32,159 nucleotides of DNA from positions 1 to 32,159 of the forward strand of contig CAJTRU010000035.1 in assembly GCA_910579085.1 (NCBI GenBank). Reading direction: 5' to 3'. The notes under the pieces are model-generated. The model had not been told where the DNA came from, did not search any database, and saw only the letters and a list, made by a program, of their open reading frames with translations. Made by a program: the position numbers and the translations under genes. This document shows positions 25,051 through 32,159 of this stretch, piece by piece. This DNA is from an uncultured Lachnospiraceae bacterium. Its GTDB lineage: Bacteria > Bacillota > Clostridia > Lachnospirales > Lachnospiraceae. Position 1 is the first letter of the stretch; every line of letters begins with the position of its first letter.

Positions 25051-26463
25051 TTAAAACCTGAAATATAAGAACGGGTTATAACTTCCACTTATAAGAAGTG
25101 CCATGCTTGTTATTAATATTATAAATGTAAATATGGCCTTAATCCAGAAGCGGGCAGTTCCGTTTAACCTGGATGTTAGCTGGTCCAATATACATGCTGG
25201 AAGCTTTGTTGAAGCTGCCGCCATTATTAGCAACAGGAAAATGCTTGTGTAAAGCTTGTATATTGCATAGTTATTAAAAAATGGTGTATTAATCCCGGCA
25301 AGTGCTTTTATATAATTGCTAGGTGAAATTATATCACCACATGCAAAAATTACCCATCCGGCAATTATAAAAAACATTGCATATATATGGCATATGGTTT
25401 TAGGTATTTTTTGCAGGAATTTTAATAAGAAACATTTTTCTATTAATAAGAGTATAAAAAAGTATATGCCCCATATTACAAAGTTCCAGGCAGCACCATG
25501 CCATAATCCTGTGAGTGCCCATGCTATAAATAAGTTCCAAGCCTGCCTGGCAGGCCCTTTCCTGCTTCCTCCAAGCGGGATGTACACATATTCTTTAAAC
25601 CATGTACTTAGAGAAATATGCCATCTTCTCCAGAATTCTGTAATGCTTTTTGACTGGTAGGGGTAGTTAAAGTTTTCTGGAAAGTTAAATCCAAGCATCT
25701 GCCCCATTCCAACAGCCATATCTGAATATCCTGAGAAGTCGAAGTATATCTGGAATGTATATGCAACAGCACCAAGCCATGCAAGCAGTACACTGTTTCC
25801 AGAGGGTGGCATGGCGGATATTTCTTCCCATAATGCACCTGCCTGGTTTGCAAATATAACCTTTTTGCCAAGCCCTGTTATAAATTTCTGGATTCCAATG
25901 GCAGTATTTTCACTTGAAAGTTCCCTTCTGCCAATTTCTTTTTCAACTTGTCCATATCTTACAACTGGCCCGGCTATAAGTTGTGGAAACATACTTATAT
26001 ACATTGCAAAGTTTACCAGGTTTTTCTGGACTGCTGTAGTTCCCATATACACATCCGCTATATATGATATAGTCTGGAATGTGTAGAATGAAATACCTAT
26101 TGGCAGTGCAATATCTATAATGGGGATTTTTGCAAATCCTGTATTGTTTAATATCTGTATAAAGAAATCTGTATATTTAAAAAAGAATAATGTGCAGATA
26201 TTTAAAATAATTGAAATTATAAATACAGCTTTGGCCTTAACTGGCATAAGCTTTTCTTTGTACATTGAAACAAGCCTTCCCGCCAGGTAATTAATGGCTA
26301 TGGAAGAAACCATTACAATTATATAACCTGGTTCTCCCCAGGCATAGAAAATAAGGCTTGCCAGAAGCAGAAGAAAGTTTCTTGCCCTGGCAGGGCACAG
26401 GTAATATGCAATAAACACTATTGGCATAAACATGCATAAAAAGATTATACTGCTGAATATCAT
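25051..26463 (-). CDS. MBOAT family O-acyltransferase (AlgI/DltB-like)
   Basis: It moves an acyl group from inside the cell across the membrane for transfer to an extracellular polysaccharide. The 470-residue product has about ten or more membrane helices. The MBOAT core is clear: IQIYFDFSGYSDMAVGMGQMLGF-type sequence, then WRRWHISLSTWFKEYVYIPLGG, and the catalytic histidine in LTGLWHGAAWNF. The start is ATG 26463 (MIFSSIIFLCMFMP), one base after the stop of the upstream DHHW lipoprotein gene, with GGTGGAGGG inside that gene's last codons as ribosome site. An upstream start at 26496 would overlap that gene and lacks a site. The polymer modified is unknown. Confidence 0.93.
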   Translation of the reverse strand: MIFSSIIFLCMFMPIVFIAYYLCPARARNFLLLLASLIFYAWGEPGYIIVMVSSIAINYLAGRLVSMYKEKLMPVKAKAVFIISIILNICTLFFFKYTDFFIQILNNTGFAKIPIIDIALPIGISFYTFQTISYIADVYMGTTAVQKNLVNFAMYISMFPQLIAGPVVRYGQVEKEIGRRELSSENTAIGIQKFITGLGKKVIFANQAGALWEEISAMPPSGNSVLLAWLGAVAYTFQIYFDFSGYSDMAVGMGQMLGFNFPENFNYPYQSKSITEFWRRWHISLSTWFKEYVYIPLGGSRKGPARQAWNLFIAWALTGLWHGAAWNFVIWGIYFFILLLIEKCFLLKFLQKIPKTICHIYAMFFIIAGWVIFACGDIISPSNYIKALAGINTPFFNNYAIYKLYTSIFLLLIMAAASTKLPACILDQLTSRLNGTARFWIKAIFTFIILITSMALLISGSYNPFLYFRF

Positions 26464-26464
26464 T

Positions 26465-27622
26465 TTAGCCCTCCACCAATAATGCCATTTTACCAACCTG
26501 GTAAGAATTTCTTGTCATTGAAATATTATTAATAATAATTATATCACTAGCCTGTTTTTCCTCTGCAAGTTTAATAATATTCCCATCCCAGTACCTGTAA
26601 TCAATAACATGGATTTTCTGGTAATGGTTTACGAGAAATGGTACAAAGGCATTGCCAAAAGATTCTTTTATTACAATACATGAGGAATTATCTTTTAATG
26701 AATTATTTTCTATAATTGTATAAGGGTTATCCCCATCTATAAACGCAGAATATTTCAGGTTTTCACCATAGCCAGATGCATCTTCAACCAGGCTGCCTTT
26801 GACCTGTACGCCATCTTTATTAGTATAATTTAATGAAATACTGCCATCCTGGCATCCAGCAGGGTAATATGCATAAAGGGTATCTTTTTTCAGTGCGGGG
26901 TTTTTGTCTGTTTCTTTATAAAAAGAACCAGTAAAACTTCCAAATGAAACTTTTTTGAAATCCTCCAGTTTTACGGGCATTATATGCTTAACTTTGCAAA
27001 ATGCATTGTATGCGTGGTAAGCACCTTTGGCAGTCCAGTGGTGGTCAGTCCTGAAATAAATATATTCTTTTCTGTGGTTCATCATTTCATTATATAATGG
27101 TACAAATTTAACATTAGCAGACATTTTTGCGGCAATTTTTTCTAATGATTTTTTCTGGTCTGAAGAACCAGATGTATTTTTCTGGTTGTCAGGAAATGTT
27201 ATGCCAATACTTGTTGGTATAACAATATTATATACATCTGCCTTGCCCTCAAGCTGGTCTGCTATTTTGCTTGTTATCCCGGCATATCTGCCAGCAATGG
27301 TGTCTATATAAGTGTACTGTTCATATGCTGCATCACCAGATATAACTATTCCAGATTGGAATGACTGGGTTTTGCCATCTGAATATATTTGTTCAAAATC
27401 ATTGTTTTCTTTAATGCTTCCATTTTCTTCAGGAAGTTTTACTATATTAATATCTTTTGGTGCAGGTGTATCTGTTGTGTTATTTTTTTCTTTTAGTTCA
27501 TCTGATATTATTATTTCGCCTTTTGAAGGGGGCTGGCTGCCGCCTGGGACAGCACAGCCAGACAGTATTATGCCAGGCAGGAAATATATTAGTAATGCTT
27601 TGGCTGTATATCTGGTTTTCAT
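26465..27622 (-). CDS. DHHW family lipoprotein
   Basis: A second DHHW protein of the operon, 385 residues. It has a lipoprotein signal: a hydrophobic stretch and then ILSGC, so Cys23 should be lipidated on the outer face of the membrane. A Pro/Asn-rich spacer follows. The domain carries FRTDHHWTAKGAYHAY and, near the end, VIKESFGNAFVPFLV, where the serine motif is ESF rather than the DSF of its neighbour. The start at ATG 27622 follows AGGGGTG; an upstream in-frame ATG at 27679 lies inside the DUF4358 gene. Two DHHW proteins flanking one MBOAT suggests separate roles, for instance acyl relay and final transfer. Confidence 0.88.
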   Translation of the reverse strand: MKTRYTAKALLIYFLPGIILSGCAVPGGSQPPSKGEIIISDELKEKNNTTDTPAPKDINIVKLPEENGSIKENNDFEQIYSDGKTQSFQSGIVISGDAAYEQYTYIDTIAGRYAGITSKIADQLEGKADVYNIVIPTSIGITFPDNQKNTSGSSDQKKSLEKIAAKMSANVKFVPLYNEMMNHRKEYIYFRTDHHWTAKGAYHAYNAFCKVKHIMPVKLEDFKKVSFGSFTGSFYKETDKNPALKKDTLYAYYPAGCQDGSISLNYTNKDGVQVKGSLVEDASGYGENLKYSAFIDGDNPYTIIENNSLKDNSSCIVIKESFGNAFVPFLVNHYQKIHVIDYRYWDGNIIKLAEEKQASDIIIINNISMTRNSYQVGKMALLVEG

Positions 27623-27632
27623 TGATACACCC

Positions 27633-28241
27633 CTATTCAAAAGCTGCCATAATTGTTTCTTTAGCAGTATCAATATCATTTGTTACACAGACAACTACAT
27701 AACAGCCGCTTCTCATATTAAAGGCATCTGAAATTTTCTTTGCCTGTGCAGGTATATATGCCTCAAATGATTTCCTCATATCTTTAAGGTACTGGACAAC
27801 TGTTTCCTGGTCTTCTTCTGCACTTTCTTTGTCTTTGGCAGTAATAAGGATTAATTCATCAGAATAATTGCCATTTCCCATATATAACTGCATTTCAGAG
27901 CCGTCAGAAATACTGATAAGGCCTTCTGCAACTGTTTTGTCTATTTGTTTTAATTCTGTTTCAAAATTAGTTTTGGATAATATGTCTTTGGCGAGTTTGT
28001 CCATGTCAACCTGCCCGTTATTGCTGGTGCTGCCTTGATTGTCTGTATTGCCAGGTGTGGAGGCAGGGACAGAAGTCCCCGCATTGCCAGTTTTATTATT
28101 TCCAGCACTGCCAATGCGGTTTATTCCTGATACAGATTGCAGGACTGCCCATGCGGCTATAGAAACCAGAATAATTGCCATTATAATTATAATAATAAAA
28201 CGTGAATTATTTTTATTTGATGAATTGCTAAGTTTATCCAT
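27633..28241 (-). CDS. DUF4358 family membrane-anchored protein
   Basis: A 202-residue protein with one N-terminal membrane helix (about 14-40), a Gly/Asn/Thr/Ser-rich linker (41-80) and a compact extracytoplasmic domain (about 80-200) ending in SGCYVVVCVTNDIDTAKETI, which fits DUF4358. This family, whose function is unknown, frequently accompanies MBOAT and DHHW genes in clostridia, so it is probably an accessory of the glycan-acylation machine. It is the first gene of the operon, with AGGAG eight bases before the ATG and a strong promoter upstream. The next start is ten bases beyond its stop. Confidence 0.8.
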   Translation of the reverse strand: MDKLSNSSNKNNSRFIIIIIMAIILVSIAAWAVLQSVSGINRIGSAGNNKTGNAGTSVPASTPGNTDNQGSTSNNGQVDMDKLAKDILSKTNFETELKQIDKTVAEGLISISDGSEMQLYMGNGNYSDELILITAKDKESAEEDQETVVQYLKDMRKSFEAYIPAQAKKISDAFNMRSGCYVVVCVTNDIDTAKETIMAAFE

Positions 28242-28300
28242 TGTATTAACTCCTGTCTTAAAGAAATGCTTCTGGAATTTTTAATAGTGTACAATTTTAT

Positions 28301-28329
28301 ATTATACGGTTCTTTATTTTATAAATCAA
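28301..28329 (-). promoter_or_regulatory. Promoter of the DUF4358-DHHW-MBOAT-DHHW operon
   Basis: On the minus strand TTGATT (28329-28324) and TATAAT (28306-28301) are separated by 17 bases: a near-consensus sigma-A promoter. It stands about 60 bases before the first gene and within four bases of the stop of the upstream DUF885 gene. Confidence 0.72.
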
Positions 28330-28332
28330 TAT

Positions 28333-30150
28333 CTATATTGTGTCATTTTGTATTTCTTCTATCCATTTGCCGAGATAATCTTCAATAACGGAAAATGGGG
28401 CAGCCCCGGTTGACAGGAAGAATTTATGGAATTCTGCCAGTTTGAATTTATCGCCAAGCTTATTTGTTGCTTCTTTTTTAAGTTCTTCTATCTCAAGATA
28501 GCCTAATGTATATTGCAGGTAATTAGCTGGTTCTGCTACCATTGAGTCAAATACTGTACGGCTCTGGCTTTTGCTGAAACCATAATCTGAAAGGAATTCC
28601 TGTAGTTTATTAAAGTCCCATCCAAGGTAATTAACACCCACATCCGCTTTGCCATATACGCATAATGTTGCTATTGTATTTTGTACCATTAGCTTTGCAA
28701 CGTCTTTATCTATGCCAGCAATGCTGTAACTATACAGTTCTGCATATGTAGCCCATCCTTCTGAATAACCTCCGCTGTTAATTACACTTCTTACAGGTGC
28801 AGGATTTAGTGACTGGAAATAGCAGTTCTGGTATAAATGTCCTGGATAACTTTCATGTGCTATTGTGGGAAATGCTTCACTTAAATCATATCTTTCATTT
28901 TTATTAAGGTATACTACATTTTCCTTGTATGCGTCAATTGCTGGTGTAAGATAAAATGCCGGGCTTAAACTTTCTTCAAGTGATTTGTCAACATATTTTA
29001 CTTCACATTTAATATCATCCCCAAGTGCCGGGAAATCCTTTTTAATTGCATCTTTTAGATATTCTATTGCTTTTTCTGGTTCTTTGTATGGATATTCAAG
29101 TTCCTGTGCCTTATAATATACATCTGGCGAAACGGTCATTATTTTTGCCATTTCCTGCTGTGTGCCTGATAAAGCATTACTTAGCATCCTGTCAATTTCT
29201 GTAATGCTTCTGTATGAACCTGTTTTTGCTTTTACAAGATACTCATAGTATTCTTTGCCCTTTTCAAAACCACAAAGCCCGTTGTCATTTTCGCCAGTGC
29301 CTTTCAGTTTTACAAGGGCGTTAATAAGGTTTTTATAAGCTGGAATTACACATTCTGTAACTGCTTTTGTGCTGCTGTTTATATATGAGGTGGTTTCTTC
29401 TTCTGTTAATCCTTCAAATTTTTTGATTTTATTGTTAAATACTGTTATAAGGTAGTTTTCGTCATTGGTTTCTGCAAATTCATTACATTGGTCAATAATT
29501 GCCTGTGCTGTTGTGTCGCTCATAAACAAGCCTTTTGATGATTTTTCTTTTTCAAATTCAATTATGCTGTCAAAATAAGCAGGTACAAGCCGCAGAAGTT
29601 CAATATATGTATCAATATCATCTTTTTCATAGAAATTAAATTCTGCAAGAAGGACTGGAAGCTGTGCCTGTATGCCTGTAACCGGACCAAGGTGCTCTGG
29701 GTATTCCAGTATGCCAGAAGCCTGTAAGTTCTGCTTTAACATATTATAGATTATATCATAAACCAGTTGTTGTTCACTTGTAAGATTGTCATAGTTAAAA
29801 GTTTCCATTGAAGCAAGGCGGTTTTCAGATATAAAGAGGCTGTCTTTCATGCTCTGTATACTGGCGTCCCCAAGTGTTGGTGTAGTGCCTTCAAGACCAT
29901 ACTGCTGCTTATTCTTAACTGAATAGTTCAGGGTAATGCTGTCATCTGAAACTTCTTCAATAAAAATAGTATTAATAAATTCATCAAAATCTTTCTGGGT
30001 TTCTTCTGGGGAACGTTGGTCACTAGACTGTTTTATTGTAGGTAAAGACTGGAATATAGTGGATTTTTCCTGGCTAAATACAAATATGCCAAGAAATATT
30101 ATACATAATAATACAATAATAACCCTGGCTTTCCTGCTAAAATTATTCAT
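28333..30150 (-). CDS. DUF885 family protein, predicted membrane-anchored metallopeptidase
   Basis: A 605-residue extracytoplasmic protein with an uncleaved-looking N-terminal hydrophobic helix (about 8-26, VIIVLLCIIFLGIFVF). The remainder is helical, as in M32/M3-like zinc peptidases. The DUF885 zinc motif HExxPGH is present as HESYPGH (432-438), and EGWATYAE (from 464) supplies the expected third ligand, so the site looks active. Substrate is unknown; related proteins are thought to act on peptides. It ends just before the promoter of the acylation operon and starts after a terminator that separates it from the Ig-like gene. GGAG lies about eight bases before its ATG. Confidence 0.87.
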   Translation of the reverse strand: MNNFSRKARVIIVLLCIIFLGIFVFSQEKSTIFQSLPTIKQSSDQRSPEETQKDFDEFINTIFIEEVSDDSITLNYSVKNKQQYGLEGTTPTLGDASIQSMKDSLFISENRLASMETFNYDNLTSEQQLVYDIIYNMLKQNLQASGILEYPEHLGPVTGIQAQLPVLLAEFNFYEKDDIDTYIELLRLVPAYFDSIIEFEKEKSSKGLFMSDTTAQAIIDQCNEFAETNDENYLITVFNNKIKKFEGLTEEETTSYINSSTKAVTECVIPAYKNLINALVKLKGTGENDNGLCGFEKGKEYYEYLVKAKTGSYRSITEIDRMLSNALSGTQQEMAKIMTVSPDVYYKAQELEYPYKEPEKAIEYLKDAIKKDFPALGDDIKCEVKYVDKSLEESLSPAFYLTPAIDAYKENVVYLNKNERYDLSEAFPTIAHESYPGHLYQNCYFQSLNPAPVRSVINSGGYSEGWATYAELYSYSIAGIDKDVAKLMVQNTIATLCVYGKADVGVNYLGWDFNKLQEFLSDYGFSKSQSRTVFDSMVAEPANYLQYTLGYLEIEELKKEATNKLGDKFKLAEFHKFFLSTGAAPFSVIEDYLGKWIEEIQNDTI

Positions 30151-30183
30151 AAATAATCTCCAAAATATAATTAGCTTTAAGAA

Positions 30184-30217
30184 ATGTGTAAAAACCTGTA
30201 ACCAGGTCTTTACACAT
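30184..30217 (-). terminator. Terminator of the Ig-like surface protein gene
   Basis: ATGTGTAAA/TTTACACAT (30184-30192, 30209-30217) with an inner ACCTG/CAGGT stem forms a long hairpin. On the minus strand it is followed by TTCTT. It lies between the Ig-like gene stop (30258) and the DUF885 start (30150). Confidence 0.65.
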
Positions 30218-30257
30218 CCTTGTCTTTTTTATTTTATTAATATATTTATGCTTTATA

Positions 30258-31415
30258 TTAATTATATATACTTACTGTTTCACAACTATATTCCCCACTC
30301 ATATTTATTTTCATAATGAATTTATCCCTGTCATAACCTCCATATTTATTCATGGAGCTGTAATCAACAGTTATGCTGCGCCCGTCATGTATAATATTAT
30401 TAACTGAAAGGGAAGCAGGATAGCGGAGTGTATCTTTTAATGCACTCATTGCAAGTTCTTTCATTAATTCATAGTTTGTAACCCTTATATTAATTTTATA
30501 TTTTTTGCCGTTAAGACTGGTATTAATAGAAGTTTTGCCACATTTTAAAGGTTTTATATCACCTTCCTTTGAAACCTGGAGGTTTTCAGGGTCAGAAACT
30601 GTCCAGACTGCATCTTTATAGTTTTTAATATGTTTAATATACTTATCAAGGCTGACTGTTTCATCATCATTTACATAAATATGGCGCTTTTTAATATTCA
30701 TTGTGTATGATGCAGAAGTGCCATTTTCTGCTTTTACTGTAATAAGTGACTTGCCAAGTGCAAGCACTTTAAGGCTGCCATCATCATTAACTTTAACAAC
30801 TTTTTTATTGCCAGATTTTACATTTACTTTAACCTGTGCAGTACATGAATACCAGTCTGTACATTTGTCACCTACAAGCCGGTTCTTTAATTCTTCCTTG
30901 TCGATGGATACTTCAGGTTTTATAACCTCAAGATTGCATGAAGCAACATTTCCTTCATATATAACAGAGATAATAGTTTTGCCAGTGCCCTTTATAAATA
31001 CTGTCCCATATTTAACTGTAGCAACAGACTCGTCACTTGAACGCCACTCTGCTGTGCCAGGGTCAATAGTTACCCCGCTTGCATTAAATGCTTCAAAGTC
31101 ATCCAGGTACTGGCATGAGCCGTAGATAATTTTGCGGTCAGAATAATTTAATGAAAGTTCAACACTCTGGCTTTCTTCCAGGTCATCAAAACCAGAAATA
31201 GAACCACCACTTGCGGGGCTGCTTATACTAGTTTTATTTGCAGAAGTATTTGTCCTGGAAATATCTGCTGCTCTAAGGGAATTTGTGGCAGGTATGCACA
31301 AGCTTGTACATATTGAAAAAAGAGTAACTGCTGTAGCAAATTTTAATATATATCTGTTTGTTTTTTGTATTTGGTATCTGGTTTTGCATTTGTTGTGTTT
31401 AATATTTCTTACCAT
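30258..31415 (-). CDS. Secreted Ig-like (Big2-type) repeat protein
   Basis: The 385-residue product has a long basic N terminus and a signal peptide ending near residues 48-50 (SLRAA). A Ser/Thr-rich stretch follows. Three Ig-like units can be seen: about 92-168 with the classic EWRSSDESVATVKYGTVFIKGTG core, about 170-245 (KVNDDGSLKVLALGKSLITV), and about 246-315 (WTVSDPENLQVSKEGDIKPLKCG). The last 70 residues form another domain (MSALKDTLRYPASLSVNNI, then SSMNKYGGYDRDKF) that resembles small C-terminal domains of other clostridial secreted proteins but that I cannot name. No sortase signal is visible. AGGAG stands ten bases before the ATG. It probably acts at the cell surface; its binding target is unknown. 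Confidence 0.8.
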   Translation of the reverse strand: MVRNIKHNKCKTRYQIQKTNRYILKFATAVTLFSICTSLCIPATNSLRAADISRTNTSANKTSISSPASGGSISGFDDLEESQSVELSLNYSDRKIIYGSCQYLDDFEAFNASGVTIDPGTAEWRSSDESVATVKYGTVFIKGTGKTIISVIYEGNVASCNLEVIKPEVSIDKEELKNRLVGDKCTDWYSCTAQVKVNVKSGNKKVVKVNDDGSLKVLALGKSLITVKAENGTSASYTMNIKKRHIYVNDDETVSLDKYIKHIKNYKDAVWTVSDPENLQVSKEGDIKPLKCGKTSINTSLNGKKYKINIRVTNYELMKELAMSALKDTLRYPASLSVNNIIHDGRSITVDYSSMNKYGGYDRDKFIMKINMSGEYSCETVSIYN

Positions 31416-31516
31416 AATCTTTGCACTCCTTATACTGGTTTTTATTCATAGAAGTTACTACTATAATACAGTATAGCTAAATTCCTTCATATCTGCAATA
31501 AAAGTTTTATTAATTT

Positions 31517-31802
31517 CCAGTTATCCTGTGTTTGTGTAAATTGACGGGCGGACGGTTTACAGTGCCAGAGCCAGAATATTCCGTACAGGGGCACGTTCTC
31601 ACTACGTTAACCCACGCAGCGGCACATAAAGCCATATATTTAATGTTCAAAAATAAACTTGCGTTTCTTTCGTAACATTAAATATATGGCTTAAATGCCG
31701 GCGGGGTTAAAGTGCCCCTTTTACGGAATAATTCATGGCATCTGGCACGCAAAACCTGTCACCCAAAATTTTCACTAAAACACAAAATAAAAAGATAACT
31801 GG
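31517..31802 (+). repeat. Complete copy D of the palindromic repeat family (MITE-like)
   Basis: The element is bounded by CCAGTTATC (31517-31525) and GATAACTGG (31794-31802). Almost all of it folds on itself: outer arms from GTGCCAGAGCC to GCATCTGGCAC, middle TTAACCC/GGGTTAA, and a perfect 19-bp central stem AAGCCATATATTTAATGTT (31629-31647) with its complement at 31674-31692. The 26-base loop contains AAACTTGCGTTT. No ORF is present. It lies in the upstream region of the Ig-like gene. The terminal repeats plus lack of coding capacity suggest a non-autonomous mobile element; no clear target duplication is visible beyond AATT/AAAT-like flanks. Confidence 0.85.
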
Positions 31803-31811
31803 AAATGGGGT

Positions 31812-31846
31812 GGCGGGGGATGATTTCTAAATCATATTCCCCCACA
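31812..31846. other. GC-rich hairpin next to repeat copy D
   Basis: GGGGGA-TGATTT (31815-31826) and AAATCA-TAT-TCCCCC (31829-31843) form a stem with a three-base bulge and a two-base loop. It directly follows the end of copy D, and a similar GGGTGGGGGATTATT follows the displaced end of copy C, so it may belong to the element or be a terminator. Confidence 0.45.
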
Positions 31847-31939
31847 CTATAATTTACAGTTATTTTATTTTGTTTTTATGCTGTGTTTTCTGGAGTTTTG
31901 CTGTTGTACAGCAGGTTTGTGTGTTCCATATAATATTAT

Positions 31940-32060
31940 TACATGACAGGGGCACTTCAGCACCGCCGGCATATAAAGTCCATATATTCCACAGGAAATA
32001 TAAGTTTCATGTGGAATATATGGGCTTTATATGCCGCTGCGTGGGCTGACGTAGCGCAAT
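31940..32060 (-). repeat. Core copy F of the palindromic repeat family, inverted
   Basis: It contains the family core in the opposite orientation to copy D: a stem of 26 positions, 31968-31993 against 32010-32035, with 25 Watson-Crick pairs and one position that would be a G-U pair in RNA. Flanking blocks CAGGGGCACTTCAGCACCGCC and GCTGCGTGGGCTGACGTAGC match the family. The terminal GATAACTGG motif is missing; similarity ends after GTAGCGCAA. The loop, read in family orientation, is TGAAACTTATATTTCC. Confidence 0.8.
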
Positions 32061-32159
32061 GTCATTTAGTTAAGGTTCTTGACAGAAATATTTTTGGAAA
32101 CTGCCAAAGATTAGATTAGCTGGCAAATTCCAAATGTGCTTACATGAACAAGCTGTACG

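Noticed and set aside
1..32159. CRISPR array or phage genes
   Set aside because: The only repeats are the dispersed palindromic family; none is regularly spaced, and no cas, integrase, capsid or terminase gene is present.

Overview
The window looks like the chromosome of an anaerobic, low-GC Firmicute, most likely in the Lachnospiraceae or a close clostridial relative. The evidence is AT-rich coding sequence with strong AGGAGG-type ribosome binding sites, families typical of that group (DUF5688, DUF4358, DHHW proteins, a GH5 cellulase with Big2 and LRR modules), and the anaerobe-style cobalamin genes. No phage, plasmid or CRISPR genes were seen.

Layout. Positions 1-8300, plus strand: rsmA, an M24 aminopeptidase P, a cobalamin nucleotide-loop operon (cobS-cobU-cobC-cbiB) that runs into kptA (RNA 2'-phosphotransferase), a DUF5688 gene and a sugar O-acetyltransferase. 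Positions 8386-16679, minus strand: one five-gene operon read as HEAT-like protein, SWIM zinc-finger protein, MoxR AAA+ ATPase, DUF5682 protein and VWA (MIDAS) protein, with a good promoter upstream and a hairpin terminator at its end. This is the most system-like block in the window; related gene sets are widespread (I recall E. coli yehL/M/P/Q) but their function is unknown. Positions 16680-18084: 1.4 kb without an intact protein gene. It holds two inverted copies of a palindromic repeat, a transposase remnant, tRNA-Arg(CCU), and about 240 nt of strikingly self-complementary sequence that is a candidate structured RNA. Positions 18085-23844: a D,D-carboxypeptidase, a modular GH5 glucanase (minus strand) and a divergent AraC-type regulator. 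Positions 23873-28241, minus strand: a DUF4358 / DHHW lipoprotein / MBOAT / DHHW operon for acylation of an extracellular glycan. Positions 28333-31415, minus strand: a DUF885 metallopeptidase-like protein and an Ig-like surface protein. Positions 31416-32159: two more copies of the palindromic repeat.

How the genes work together. The right half is mostly envelope and extracellular biology: peptidoglycan trimming, glycan O-acylation, cellulose or beta-glucan degradation and cell-surface proteins. The left half is housekeeping plus vitamin B12 nucleotide-loop assembly. The two most unusual non-coding signals are (1) a repeat family with at least six full or partial copies, with CCAGTTATC-type ends and a central stem whose two arms change together between copies while the loop stays similar, and (2) the multi-branched fold just downstream of tRNA-Arg, whose first domain is four helices meeting with no unpaired base at the junction. 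All family names come from reading motifs by eye; no database search was run.
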